DNA of 35,687 nucleotides from the NCBI GenBank assembly GCA_024640825.1, contig JAHEEG010000023.1, forward strand, positions 1 to 35,687, in the 5' to 3' direction. A program made the translations under genes and the position numbers. Position 1 is the first letter of the stretch. Each line of letters opens with the position of its first letter. Below the pieces are notes generated by a model. It did no database searches, was not told where the DNA came from, and saw only the letters and a program-made list of their open reading frames with translations. Source of the stretch: Gammaproteobacteria bacterium (GTDB taxonomy: Bacteria > Pseudomonadota > Gammaproteobacteria > Pseudomonadales > Azotimanducaceae). Shown here one piece after another: positions 1 through 8,434 of the stretch.

Positions 1-60
1 GATGGCCGCCTGGCGGGCAATCGCCGGAAGCTGGACGACCACGGTTTTTTTCTCGCTCAT
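1..60 (-). CDS. N-terminal fragment of a gene cut by the window edge
   Basis: Only the first 20 codons are visible, reading MSEKKTVVVQLPAIARQAAI, so the product cannot be named. The ATG at 58-60 overlaps the TGA of the upstream ligase gene in an ATGA arrangement, which is typical of translational coupling. It is therefore very likely a real gene in the same transcription unit as the acyl-CoA synthetase-like gene. No signal peptide or domain motif is recognisable in so short a piece. Confidence 0.55.
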   Translation of the reverse strand, partial: MSEKKTVVVQLPAIARQAAI

Positions 61-1865
61 GTATCCTCCGACGGTGGCAGGGGTTGAGCGCCCGGTTGAG
101 ATTTCTGCCGGCCAATGGCGGCCTCCCGCAGGCCCCGCTTGTAGATCTTGCCGGAAGCGATCCGTGGCAGCTGCTCATCCTGAATCCAGACCCGTTCCGG
201 GACTTTGAACCGGGCAAGCAGGCTTGCCACGTGGGCCTTGATCTCCTCGGCCTGCAGGCTCGCTCCTGGTTTGCGCATCACGACGGCTGCGAGGGTTTCT
301 CCCCAATGCTCGTCCGGCAGGCCGAATACCGCACATTCGGATACCGCCGGATGTTCGTAAATGGCCGCCTCGACTTCCTGACAGCCGATATTCTCGCCGC
401 CGCGGATGACCATGTCCTTCGCTCGGTCTGTAATGAACACATAGTCCTCGAGGTCCATGTGGCCTAAGTCGCCAGTGTGTACCCAACCGTCGGAAAGAGT
501 GGATGCGGTCGCTTCCGACTTGTTCCAGTAGCCGCGAAAGTTCATGGGACCGCGGATCCATATCTCGCCGGTCTCTCCGCGAGGCAGTTCGATACCTGCC
601 TCGTCGACGATTTTTACCTGCACCAGAGGCGGCGTAGGCCGGCCGCAGCTGCGCGGTCGTTCCAGCAGCGCTGCTCCGGAAATTGTTGTGCCCAGGCCGT
701 TGGTTTCGGTCATTCCGTAGCCGGTGCCAGCGGCACCCGCGGGCATTTTCGCGTCGATCTGCCGGGCATGCTCCGGCGCCATCGCGGACCCGCCACCACC
801 CATGGAAATCAACGACGAGGTGTCCGTGTTGTTGAAGTTCGGCGACTGAATGAGTTCCCAGGACATGGTTGGCACGCCATTGAATGCGGTGATCCTTTCC
901 TGCTCGATCAGGCGTAGCGCTGCGTCCGGGTTCCATTTGTACATGCCCACCAGCTTGCGTCCCTGGCGGAAGGAGCTCAGCAGCTGCACGTTCAGCCCGG
1001 CCACGTGGAAAAGAGGCACAGAGAGCAGCATGGCCGGTACGACGTCGGCGGCTGCCGGAGCGGGAAACAGTTCTGCGGCTATGGCCGCCGCACATTCCCA
1101 GCCCAGCAGAGCGTGGATAATGGCCCGATGCGACGACAGCACCCCTTTGGGGTGCGAAGTCGAGCCTGAGGTATAGAGGATCAGCGCGTTAGCATCTGCG
1201 CTCACCGGCAGATCCGGCATTACCGGATCGGTTGCGTCCAGGAAGGCATCCCAGTGAGGCCAGTCATCGCTGTCACAGCGTACGGTAACCAGCTCGAGAG
1301 ACAGTTCTCGAGCGAAAGGGGATACCCGTTCCAGCCGCTCACGGTCGACAAACAACCGGTTCAGACCGCTGTCCTCGATACCGTAGCGCAGCTCCTCTGC
1401 AGACCACCAGGCGTTCATCGCCACGGCCACGGCGCCAATGCTGGTGATGCCCATGAAGGCAAAAATCCACTCGGGGTAGTTACGCAGGGCGATTCCGACC
1501 CGGTCGCCGGATTGGACGCCTTCGCGGCGCAGCGCATTGGCTACCCGTCCCGCATGTTCCCATGCCTGCCGGTAGCTGTAACGTTCTTCCTGAAACACGT
1601 AGCAGTCGCGATCGGCATGTTGCAGGCCGCAGGCATAAAGCTCACGCAGGTTGCTCGGGGCATTCTTGAACACGCGAAAGCGAACGCCGTCGATGGAAGT
1701 CTCTACCAGCTCGTAGGGCATGCCGGGTCCAGTAATACGCCTGGTCAGCGCAAGGATATCCGCCGCTGGAATCTGCTCAGCCAATCCGTCCCCCGGTTTG
1801 CTTCCAAGAAGGATTCTCGCATGCGGTTTCCTAACTGTCAGCACGGGGCTACCATCCAGTTTCAT
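57..1865 (-). CDS. Acyl-CoA synthetase / AMP-dependent ligase (class I adenylate-forming)
   Basis: Activates a carboxylic acid, probably a fatty or aromatic acid, with ATP to an acyl-AMP and then an acyl-CoA; cytoplasmic. All core motifs of the superfamily are visible in order: the P-loop LYTSGSTSHPKG, the YGMTE motif, the WVHTGD motif, the hinge stretch DRAKDMVIRGGENI, and the C-terminal LPRIASGK with the catalytic lysine. Length, about 600 residues, is normal. The substrate cannot be told from sequence. The start is uncertain. ATG at 1865 leaves only 23 bases to the divergent aldolase gene. TTG at 1784, preceded by GGGGGA, or ATG at 1721 would leave room for promoters. The block ADILALTRRITGPG, upstream of the 1721 ATG, looks like a normal family N-terminus and argues against 1721. 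The stop overlaps the next gene by four bases. Confidence 0.9.
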   Translation of the reverse strand: MKLDGSPVLTVRKPHARILLGSKPGDGLAEQIPAADILALTRRITGPGMPYELVETSIDGVRFRVFKNAPSNLRELYACGLQHADRDCYVFQEERYSYRQAWEHAGRVANALRREGVQSGDRVGIALRNYPEWIFAFMGITSIGAVAVAMNAWWSAEELRYGIEDSGLNRLFVDRERLERVSPFARELSLELVTVRCDSDDWPHWDAFLDATDPVMPDLPVSADANALILYTSGSTSHPKGVLSSHRAIIHALLGWECAAAIAAELFPAPAAADVVPAMLLSVPLFHVAGLNVQLLSSFRQGRKLVGMYKWNPDAALRLIEQERITAFNGVPTMSWELIQSPNFNNTDTSSLISMGGGGSAMAPEHARQIDAKMPAGAAGTGYGMTETNGLGTTISGAALLERPRSCGRPTPPLVQVKIVDEAGIELPRGETGEIWIRGPMNFRGYWNKSEATASTLSDGWVHTGDLGHMDLEDYVFITDRAKDMVIRGGENIGCQEVEAAIYEHPAVSECAVFGLPDEHWGETLAAVVMRKPGASLQAEEIKAHVASLLARFKVPERVWIQDEQLPRIASGKIYKRGLREAAIGRQKSQPGAQPLPPSEDT

Positions 1866-1888
1866 CAACCGGTTAGGGAGACTGGGGC

Positions 1889-2680
1889 ATGCGGGAAAAC
1901 AGCGCGCTGCGGATCTGGCGTGAGGGCGGGCAAACCGTTGGCTGTTGGCTTTCGCTCGGAAACGCCTATACGGCGGAATCGCTGGCGCAACTGGGGTTCG
2001 ACTGGGTCTGCGTCGACCTCCAGCACGGCCTGGTGGACTATCAGGATCTGACCTACATGCTACCGGCTATCTCTCGCAGCAGTGCCACGCCGCTGGTGCG
2101 GGTACCCTGGAACGAACCCTACGAGATCATGAAAGCCCTCGATGCCGGCGCTTACGGCGTCATCGTGCCAATGGTGAATAGCCGGGCCGAGGCTGCCAGC
2201 GCCGTAGCCGCCTGCCGCTATCCGCCGGAAGGCAATCGCTCTTTCGGGCCTATCCGGGCTGCCTTGTACGGTGGACGCGGGTACGCTGCCGAGGCCAACG
2301 GACAGATCGCCTGTATTGCCATGATCGAAACCCGCGAAGGTATCGACAACCTGCAGGACATCGTCACCACGCCGGGGCTGGACGGGGTTTACATCGGGCC
2401 GTCGGACCTGGGCCTGGCATTGGGTTTGCCACCCGCAGGCGACACGGATGACCCGAAGCACGCGGCCGTGGTGCAGCAGATCGTGGATGCCTGCCGCAGT
2501 GCAGGGGTCGCGGTAGGCATTCACACGTCCAGCTTAGCGTACACCCAGCGTTATCTTTCTCAGGGTTTCAATATCGTCACCCTGGGCAGCGATGCGGGAT
2601 TCATGGCGCGCGCGGCTGCTAGAGATCTGGCGGCCGCACGCGGCGGCGTTGAGAAGCAGCCGGAAAAAACCGGCTACTGA
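1889..2680 (+). CDS. HpcH/HpaI family aldolase/citrate lyase-type enzyme
   Basis: A class II, metal-dependent (beta/alpha)8 aldolase of the HpcH/HpaI family, which reversibly cleaves 4-hydroxy-2-oxo acids to pyruvate or a related oxoacid plus an aldehyde; cytoplasmic. Family landmarks are present: VDLQHG with the catalytic His46, LVRVPW with Arg71 that binds the oxoacid, PPEGNRSFG, and the two metal ligands Glu147 (MIETREG) and Asp173 (YIGPSDL). The 263-residue length is typical. The ATG at 1889 follows GGGAG at 1876-1880 with good spacing. It is divergent from the ligase gene, so the two may share control. The exact substrate (2,4-dihydroxyhept-2-enedioate, 2-keto-3-deoxy sugar acid or another) cannot be decided. 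A perfect six-base stem with an A6 loop (2658-2675) lies just before the stop codon. Confidence 0.9.
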   Translation: MRENSALRIWREGGQTVGCWLSLGNAYTAESLAQLGFDWVCVDLQHGLVDYQDLTYMLPAISRSSATPLVRVPWNEPYEIMKALDAGAYGVIVPMVNSRAEAASAVAACRYPPEGNRSFGPIRAALYGGRGYAAEANGQIACIAMIETREGIDNLQDIVTTPGLDGVYIGPSDLGLALGLPPAGDTDDPKHAAVVQQIVDACRSAGVAVGIHTSSLAYTQRYLSQGFNIVTLGSDAGFMARAAARDLAAARGGVEKQPEKTGY

Positions 2681-2761
2681 GCGCACGCTGCCGGCTTCGG
2701 TCGGGATACTACCGACGACGCGGCACGGGTCTCCTCTCTTGGGCCTGATTTCTTGGGGGTG

Positions 2762-5128
2762 TCAGTCCGTCAGCTCGCGGTGGGAGCTGGCAGCCACCCC
2801 TGGTCCCGCAGTTAACAGCTTCCGTACGGCGTCGACCAGTTCGTCGATACGAAACGGCTTCTTCAGGACCTGGTTGATTCCCAGCGCCCGCAGTTTCTGC
2901 AGATCCTCGTCCCGGGTGTAACCAGTTATCAAGGCGATGGGAAGCTCCGGCAGCAGCTGCCGGGCCCGTTCCGTCAGCTCGGCACCCGTTAGCGTGGGCA
3001 TTGCCTGATCGGTCAGCAGCGCGGCAATCTGGTCCCCCCGTTCTTCAAGGTAACGCAGCGCGGCTGGGCTCTCATTGAACACGATCACATCGAACCCGTT
3101 GTCGCGGAGTACTTCGCCCATGTAATTGCCCACGGAAACTTCGTCGTCCACTATGACCACCCGACCGCTAGCGGCCTCGTCAGCAGCCGGCGCCGCCGAT
3201 CCAGTCGTGGCGGCGGACCGAACCAACGGCAGATGAACTTCGAAGGTGGTGCCTTTCCCCGGCGCCGAGTTGACCGTAACGTGTCCGTTGTATTCGTGGA
3301 TCAGGTTGTTTATCAGCCACAGGCCGATGCCCGTGCCTTTCCCCGGCTCGCGTGTGGTGAAGTACATCTCGAAGATTCTGCCGCGTACCGCTTCCGATAT
3401 ACCGTGTCCCGTGTCGCTCACTGCCAGCACGATATGCGGCTCGGTGAGGTATTTGCCGCAAGCTGCGCACGGATCTTTCTGTTCGTTCTGGTGTGCATGA
3501 ACCAGAATCAGGCCCTCACCCTCAATCGCATCCCGGGCATTGACCAGCAGATTGATGATGATCTGTTGCAGCTGCACTGGGTCGGCGTAAACCATGGGCA
3601 GACCTTCGGCAAATTCGGTCTGGACATCGATGTTGCTGGGAATTGCGGCCCGCAGCATGCGTGATACATCGCTGATGGCCTCACTCAGATCCACAGGCTG
3701 AGGGTCGCCGCGATTGGCTCGGGTGAATGTCAGCATCTGAGAGATTAGATCTCGGGCTCGGTGTCCGGCCGTGACGACTTCTCCGAGATAGCTGTCTACC
3801 ATTTCCTCTGAGATGCGCTTCCGCGAGCTTTGAACCAGCTCTGTGTAGCCGATGATGCTGGCAAGAATGTTGTTGAAATCATGGGCGATACCACCCGCAA
3901 GCTGGCCGATTGCTTCCATCTTGCTGGCCTGCTGCAGTTGGTTCTGCAGGTTCAGACGGTCTCGCTCCGCACGCCGTTCGTCGGTCCGGTCTCGCAGGGT
4001 CGCGAGTACGCACGGCTCTTCATCCAGGCTCAACGCCCGGGCGTTGAGTTCGAAATATCGCGGGCCGTCGGGCGCTTCTTTGAGCACCGTCATCGTGAAC
4101 TGATCCGGGGAGCCCTGCAGACCTGCGATGAATTCGGATCTTTCCTCCGCATTTGCAAAGACGAAAGCGTCCGTTTCAGCTTCCGCCGCTTCCAGTTGCT
4201 GCTGCATGTCTCGCAAGCGGGCATTGGCTTCCATCAGTCGGCCATCTCGCATGCGAGCGATATAGACGGCGTCCGGGCTGTTCATGAACAGCCCCTGAAA
4301 TTTCCGGCGGTTCTGTTCCAACTCCCGGGCGATGCGCCTGGACTCGGTCACGTCTCGCAGCACTCCGTAGGTGCCGGTAAAGCGGCCGGAGCTGTCCCCT
4401 TTGAAATTTTCATACAGACCGGTTGCGGAAACTTCGAGGATTCGAGGCTGTTCGCCGGACCGTTGATAATCGAACTCATGGTTGCGCGTGGCCCGCTCGC
4501 CGGTACGACGCTCGTTGAATCGATAGCGCAACTCTCGACTCAGTTTGTCACCCAGCAACTCATGCCAGGGCCGTCCGCTCATATCTTCAGGGGAGCGGGA
4601 AAAGAAGTCCCATAACCGATGATTGGCGAAGCTGAAGCGTCCATGTTGGTCCAGCATGTAGATCAGGTCGGGGGAAGCGTCCACCAGAAACGAGTGCAGC
4701 TTGTGGTCTGCCTCCGCTTGAGCCGCCATCGCCCGGTTCTCGTCTTCCAGCTTGCAGCGGGCGGCGGCGTTGGCGACGCTGGTGAGCAGTTGCTGAGGAT
4801 TGTAGGGTTTGGGCACAAAGTCATAGGCACCAAGACGCAGTATGGGCGTGACCGTGCTTACCGAGGATTCTCCCGAAACGACGATGGTCTTGACGTCCAT
4901 TTTCTGGTTTGCCAGAAATTCGAGGACGTCGAGCCCGCTGATTCCTGGCATGTTCAGATCGAGGATGAGCAGTCGGTAGCGGCCCGTTCGGAGCTGCTGA
5001 AAAGCTGCGGCCGGGCTCGACAGAGTGTCCGCATCGTAGCCGTTCGCTTTGAGCAGAACGCTGACGCTGGCGGCATGTCCCGCATCGTCGTCGAGGATGA
5101 GAATCCTTGGGTCGGCCTGCTCGATCAT
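2762..5128 (-). CDS. Hybrid sensor histidine kinase with N- and C-terminal receiver domains
   Basis: Soluble two-component signalling protein of 788 residues. Domains in order: receiver (about 8-120) with phosphoacceptor Asp57 in LILDLNMPG and Lys107 in VPKPYN; PAS-like region (about 145-265); second PAS-like region (about 275-385); HisKA dimerisation domain with His416 in IAHDFNN; HATPase domain with N-box INLLVNARDAI, SDTGHG and GKGTGIGL; C-terminal receiver (about 655-775) with Asp707 in LLTDQAMP. A CAAC cysteine pair at 554-557 precedes the SDTGHG box, an insertion I recall from related hybrid kinases. No membrane segment is visible, so the signal is probably cytoplasmic or arrives by phosphotransfer to the first receiver. 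No stand-alone output regulator is adjacent. The ATG at 5126-5128 is divergent from the enoyl-CoA hydratase-like gene. Confidence 0.92.
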   Translation of the reverse strand: MIEQADPRILILDDDAGHAASVSVLLKANGYDADTLSSPAAAFQQLRTGRYRLLILDLNMPGISGLDVLEFLANQKMDVKTIVVSGESSVSTVTPILRLGAYDFVPKPYNPQQLLTSVANAAARCKLEDENRAMAAQAEADHKLHSFLVDASPDLIYMLDQHGRFSFANHRLWDFFSRSPEDMSGRPWHELLGDKLSRELRYRFNERRTGERATRNHEFDYQRSGEQPRILEVSATGLYENFKGDSSGRFTGTYGVLRDVTESRRIARELEQNRRKFQGLFMNSPDAVYIARMRDGRLMEANARLRDMQQQLEAAEAETDAFVFANAEERSEFIAGLQGSPDQFTMTVLKEAPDGPRYFELNARALSLDEEPCVLATLRDRTDERRAERDRLNLQNQLQQASKMEAIGQLAGGIAHDFNNILASIIGYTELVQSSRKRISEEMVDSYLGEVVTAGHRARDLISQMLTFTRANRGDPQPVDLSEAISDVSRMLRAAIPSNIDVQTEFAEGLPMVYADPVQLQQIIINLLVNARDAIEGEGLILVHAHQNEQKDPCAACGKYLTEPHIVLAVSDTGHGISEAVRGRIFEMYFTTREPGKGTGIGLWLINNLIHEYNGHVTVNSAPGKGTTFEVHLPLVRSAATTGSAAPAADEAASGRVVIVDDEVSVGNYMGEVLRDNGFDVIVFNESPAALRYLEERGDQIAALLTDQAMPTLTGAELTERARQLLPELPIALITGYTRDEDLQKLRALGINQVLKKPFRIDELVDAVRKLLTAGPGVAASSHRELTD

Positions 5129-5220
5129 GCTGGCGCGGTCATCCTGGCGAGTGTGGCATCCGTGGCGATTTGCCGCATACTAACATAAGCGTTTGTTGCT
5201 ATTAGAAAGTGGGAGGTGAC

Positions 5221-6030
5221 GTGAAATTCGAGCAGATCTTATTCGACATCAGGGACGGCGTCGGTGTCCTGACACTGAATCGTCCGAGCCGGCTGAACGC
5301 CTGGACATACCAGATGAGTGCCGAGCTGACGCAAGCCATCGAAAGCTGCAACGATGATGACGAAGTGGGTGCGATGGTCATTACCGGTGCCGGCCGTGGA
5401 TTCTGCGCTGGCGCGGACATCGGCGATACTTTCCAGGCGCGTCTGGACGGTGCTGGCCCGGAGCGGACCCGGCGGGACCCGACCGATTGGGTGGGCCTGC
5501 TTCGACAATCGAAACCCATCATAGCCGCGGTGAACGGTGCGAGTGTCGGTGTAGGCGCAACTATGATATTGCCCTGCGATGTGATCATGGCATCGGAGGA
5601 AGCCAAGTTTGCCATGGGATTCATCAAGATGGGCCTGGTGCCGGAGCTCGCCAGCTCGCATTTTCTGGCACAGCGAATGGGCTTCGGGCGGGCCAGCGAA
5701 ATGTGCCTGACCGGAAAGATGTACGCCGCACGTGAAGCGCATGAGATGGGTCTGGTAGACCACCTGATTCCGCACGAAGGGCTCATGGAAGAGGCGCTTA
5801 AGCTGGCGGGAATCATCGCCGCCAATCCTTCGCCGCAGCTGCGCTGGATCAAGCAACTGCTTAACGAAAACGCCTGTGAAACCGATCTGGCAGCCGTTCA
5901 GAAGCGCGAGATGGCGCTGCTTCACGAAGCCTATGGGACGCCAGAACACAAAGAGGCCGTTGCCGCGTTTCTCGACAAGCGAACACCCGACTATCGGGCG
6001 GCGCGCGTCAAGGCAGCAGACGAGGGCTGA
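5221..6030 (+). CDS. Enoyl-CoA hydratase/isomerase family protein
   Basis: Crotonase-fold enzyme of 269 residues acting on acyl-CoA thioesters, probably in fatty acid or related degradation. The oxyanion-hole segments are clear: GRGFCAGADIGD and the VNGASVGVG stretch. The two catalytic glutamates of classical hydratases appear to be missing: the position in the GGGCEL-type motif reads GVGATM, and the QPE-type position reads MGF. A glutamate is instead present in GLVPELASS, the position used by delta3,delta2-enoyl-CoA isomerases. I therefore favour an isomerase-like or divergent activity. A GTG at 5209 is possible, but GTG at 5221 gives the usual family N-terminus (KFEQILFDI); it sits behind GGAGGTGA at 5212-5219, an unusually close Shine-Dalgarno sequence. 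The TGA overlaps the rmuC ATG by one base. Confidence 0.88.
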   Translation: MKFEQILFDIRDGVGVLTLNRPSRLNAWTYQMSAELTQAIESCNDDDEVGAMVITGAGRGFCAGADIGDTFQARLDGAGPERTRRDPTDWVGLLRQSKPIIAAVNGASVGVGATMILPCDVIMASEEAKFAMGFIKMGLVPELASSHFLAQRMGFGRASEMCLTGKMYAAREAHEMGLVDHLIPHEGLMEEALKLAGIIAANPSPQLRWIKQLLNENACETDLAAVQKREMALLHEAYGTPEHKEAVAAFLDKRTPDYRAARVKAADEG

Positions 6031-7475
6031 TGAGCGAAGGCCAGATAAGGGAACTGATTGCCTTCATCGACTGGCCACTGATCGTCGCCTTCGGCGTCGG
6101 ACTGCTGCTCGCGAGCCTGACCTGGGCCTGGCGTCACAAAGTGCTGGTTGCAAAGGCGGTTACAGAAGCAAGAGCGTTGACGGCTGCCGCAGCTGGCGAG
6201 CAGCACCAGCTGGAGCGACAGCTTCTCGAACAGCGGCTCGTCGACGCCGAACGGCGTCATGGCGAGAAAGTTGACGCCCTGAACCGCCTGGAGGGCCGGG
6301 TTCAGCAGCTGACGCAGCAGCTGGCTCAGCAGCAGGATGCTCTAGCCGCAGGTGCGGCAACGCTTGGCGAGCACCAGGCCGCGGAAGCAGCACTCAGCGT
6401 CCGCTTGGAAGAAACGCATAAGGCCTTCGCCGAAAAAGAGGCAATGTTTCTGAAGAACAGTGAGTTGCTCCAGCGTGAGTTCGAACTGTTGGCCAACCGG
6501 ATTTTCGAGCGCCAGGGCGAGCAACATCAGGCGCGGCTGGCGACCGTGCTTACCCCGTTCAAAGACCAGTTGAGCGACTTTCGCACGCGCGTGGAAACGG
6601 TTTACACAACCGAGACCAGAGATCGCGCATCGCTGCTTACCGAGGTTCGCAACCTGCAGAAGGCCAGCGACCGAATCAATCGGGAGGCGGAAAACCTGAC
6701 CAGGGCTTTGAAAGGTGACGTCAAAGCCCAGGGCAACTGGGGCGAGCTCGTCCTGGAGAGGGTGCTCGAAGCATCCGGATTGCGGCTGGACCACGAATAC
6801 TTTCTCCAGCAGTCCCGCCGCGATGGGGAAGGCAGCCTCAAGCGCCCGGACGTGCTCATACGCCTGCCAGACGAGAAGGACGTGGTGGTGGATGCAAAGC
6901 TGTCGTTGCTGGCGTACGAGCAGGCGCTGGCGGCAGAGCAAGAAAATGTCAGGGTTGGGGCCATGCGACAGCACGTTGCCAGCGTCAGGGCTCACGTGAA
7001 GCGGCTCGCAGAACAGGATTACGACCAGCTTGACGAGCTTCGCTCGCTTGATTTCGTACTGTTGTTCGTGCCGATTGAATCGGCATTCTCCATGGCCATG
7101 GAGCAGGATTCGAAGCTGTTTACTGAAGCCTTTGATAGACGTATCGTTATCGTCAGTCCTACCACCCTGATGATGACCCTGCGCATCATCCACAACGTCT
7201 GGCGTTACGAAAAGCAGAATCGCAATGCTCAGGAGATTGCGCGTCGCGCCGGCGCGCTATACGACAAGCTCCGAGGGTTCGTGGACGACATGGAGAGTCT
7301 CGGCCGGCAGCTGCAGACGGCGGAGAAGAGCTACAACGCGGCGTTTGCCAAGTTATCGGCCGGCAAGGGCAATCTTATCCGTCAGGTGGAGCAATTCCGC
7401 GAGTTGGGCGCGCCCGTGAAAAAGCCGATGCCGCGAACCCTTGTAGAAGAAGCTGCCGCCCAAGACGATCGATAG
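6030..7475 (+). CDS. rmuC: DNA recombination protein RmuC
   Basis: RmuC limits inversions at short inverted repeats in E. coli and is predicted to carry a PD-(D/E)XK-type nuclease fold. Here a membrane segment lies at residues about 14-33, followed by a long Gln/Glu/Ala-rich coiled coil (about 40-225) and the conserved RmuC domain beginning at GNWGELVLERVLEASGL (about 236). The candidate nuclease residues are Asp274 in KRPDVLIRLP and Asp288/Lys290 in VVVDAKLSL. Length (481) is normal. The start overlaps the stop of the enoyl-CoA hydratase-like gene (TGATG), so both are probably translated from one mRNA, although no functional link is obvious. A seven-base-pair hairpin follows the stop. Confidence 0.95.
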   Translation: MSEGQIRELIAFIDWPLIVAFGVGLLLASLTWAWRHKVLVAKAVTEARALTAAAAGEQHQLERQLLEQRLVDAERRHGEKVDALNRLEGRVQQLTQQLAQQQDALAAGAATLGEHQAAEAALSVRLEETHKAFAEKEAMFLKNSELLQREFELLANRIFERQGEQHQARLATVLTPFKDQLSDFRTRVETVYTTETRDRASLLTEVRNLQKASDRINREAENLTRALKGDVKAQGNWGELVLERVLEASGLRLDHEYFLQQSRRDGEGSLKRPDVLIRLPDEKDVVVDAKLSLLAYEQALAAEQENVRVGAMRQHVASVRAHVKRLAEQDYDQLDELRSLDFVLLFVPIESAFSMAMEQDSKLFTEAFDRRIVIVSPTTLMMTLRIIHNVWRYEKQNRNAQEIARRAGALYDKLRGFVDDMESLGRQLQTAEKSYNAAFAKLSAGKGNLIRQVEQFRELGAPVKKPMPRTLVEEAAAQDDR

Positions 7476-7488
7476 TCGGACCGCCGAT

Positions 7489-7516
7489 ATCCGCACGGCT
7501 TTGCCCATCTGCGGAT
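7489..7516 (+). terminator. Hairpin downstream of rmuC, weak terminator candidate
   Basis: ATCCGCA at 7489-7495 pairs with TGCGGAT at 7510-7516 around a 14-base loop, 14 bases after the rmuC stop. No T-run follows, so it is not a classical intrinsic terminator. It could stabilise the 3' end or separate rmuC from csrA. Confidence 0.3.
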
Positions 7517-7638
7517 TGACTAGGAGCAAAAGGAGATTCAGTTCCCGCCTTCAGATGCCAACGGCGTCTCGCTTGGCCAACGCCTCCGTCAAGGCAACGA
7601 GCAGAATCGGCATCGACTTCACAGAAAGCTTCAGCTCC

Positions 7639-7676
7639 GGAGATTACATTAGCTCGGCAGAAAAGGATTGCGAGGA
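7639..7676 (+). promoter_or_regulatory. csrA leader with three GGA motifs (possible CsrA autoregulation)
   Basis: The 44 bases before csrA contain GGA at 7639-7641 (in CTCCGGAGATT), 7665-7667 (AAAAGGATT) and 7674-7676. The last lies in the Shine-Dalgarno sequence GAGGAAA. CsrA binds GGA-containing sites, and in E. coli represses its own mRNA by covering the ribosome binding site. The arrangement seen here would allow the same, which is an inference. The wider gap 7476-7682 holds no gene or tRNA that I can recognise. Confidence 0.45.
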
Positions 7677-7682
7677 AATCTA

Positions 7683-7871
7683 ATGCTGGTTTTAACCCGG
7701 CGCGCTGGCGAGTCGATCATGATCGACAACGAGATCGAGCTGAAGGTCCTGAAGATTCGCGGTAGCCAAGTGCATCTAGGGATCGATGCACCCAAAAAAT
7801 CAGCCGTGCACCGAAAGGAGGTGTGGCTGCGTATTCACGGGGAACCTAAAGCGGCTGGTCAAGCGGACTAG
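7683..7871 (+). CDS. csrA: Carbon storage regulator CsrA
   Basis: Global post-transcriptional regulator, an RNA-binding homodimer that controls translation and stability of target mRNAs. The 62-residue product starts MLVLTRRAGESIMI, the hallmark CsrA N-terminus. It keeps the RNA-binding residues Leu4, Arg6 and Arg7 on the first strand and Val42 and Arg44 in AVHRKEV. The start ATG follows GAGGAAA with good spacing. Its leader has several GGA motifs. It is followed by a short GC-rich stem and a convergent gene. Identity is clear from sequence; its targets are not knowable here. Confidence 0.97.
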   Translation: MLVLTRRAGESIMIDNEIELKVLKIRGSQVHLGIDAPKKSAVHRKEVWLRIHGEPKAAGQAD

Positions 7872-7880
7872 CCGTCGTCC

Positions 7881-7898
7881 GCGGCGGCCTTGCGCCGC
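7881..7898. terminator. GC-rich hairpin between convergent csrA and the 150-residue gene
   Basis: GCGGCG (7881-7886) pairs perfectly with CGCCGC (7893-7898) around a six-base loop in the 39-base gap between two convergent genes. The position fits a shared transcription stop, but no T-run follows on either side. Confidence 0.35.
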
Positions 7899-7910
7899 CG
7901 GGGTCGGTGA

Positions 7911-8363
7911 TCAGGACTCGTTCAGGATGAACGGGGGGGTTTCACAAATCGCATAAGGATGCAGTTCGGCGTTGGTCAGCGGATAGCGGTGCTGGCGGAT
8001 ACCTTCGAGGCGCTCGCGCTTCAACTGCTCTTCCCCCGGTTTCAGAAAAACACTGTCCAGGCTCGTCCAGATGGGATTGACCGGGTGCAGGGCGGCAAAT
8101 CCGCACGCGGTTTCCCAGGTTGCCCGATGCAGCTCTACCACCGCCAGGGTTTCTATGTATCCCCAATGAGACAGCGTGGCAGGCATGCCCACCGCGAAAA
8201 GCACCGGCAGTTGCTGGCCTAGACTTTCGGCGTGCCGATGCAGGTCCTGAGCCACCAGCCAGGGGTGATCATCGCGGAAGCTGCCTTTACCACCGACTTC
8301 TAGCAACGCCTTCAGCGCTTTGTCGCTGACACTGGTGCAGATGCAGTAGGGATATGCGGTCAT
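7911..8363 (-). CDS. Hypothetical protein, 150 residues, no recognised family
   Basis: I do not recognise this protein. It looks cytoplasmic: no signal peptide or membrane helix is visible, and it is rich in Leu, His, Trp and Pro. Segments that look conserved in character are SHWGYIETLAVVELHR and the C-terminal YAICETPPFI. It is very likely expressed, because the ATG at 8361-8363 is preceded by GAGGAAC at good spacing. It is divergent from the FAN1/helicase operon, and its start lies about 70 bases from the LexA-box-like palindrome. It could therefore share damage-responsive control. Whether it works with the repair proteins is unknown. Confidence 0.75.
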   Translation of the reverse strand: MTAYPYCICTSVSDKALKALLEVGGKGSFRDDHPWLVAQDLHRHAESLGQQLPVLFAVGMPATLSHWGYIETLAVVELHRATWETACGFAALHPVNPIWTSLDSVFLKPGEEQLKRERLEGIRQHRYPLTNAELHPYAICETPPFILNES

Positions 8364-8434
8364 GAGTGTTCCTCGGCCTCCCGATTTACACCACGCACCT
8401 GCTTTCGGTCAGCGGGTGCAACGGATTCTCCGGA

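Noticed and set aside
2658-2675. AGCCGG-A6-CCGGCT hairpin as terminator of the aldolase gene
   Set aside because: It lies inside the last codons, and the A-run is in the loop; no T-run follows on the plus strand.
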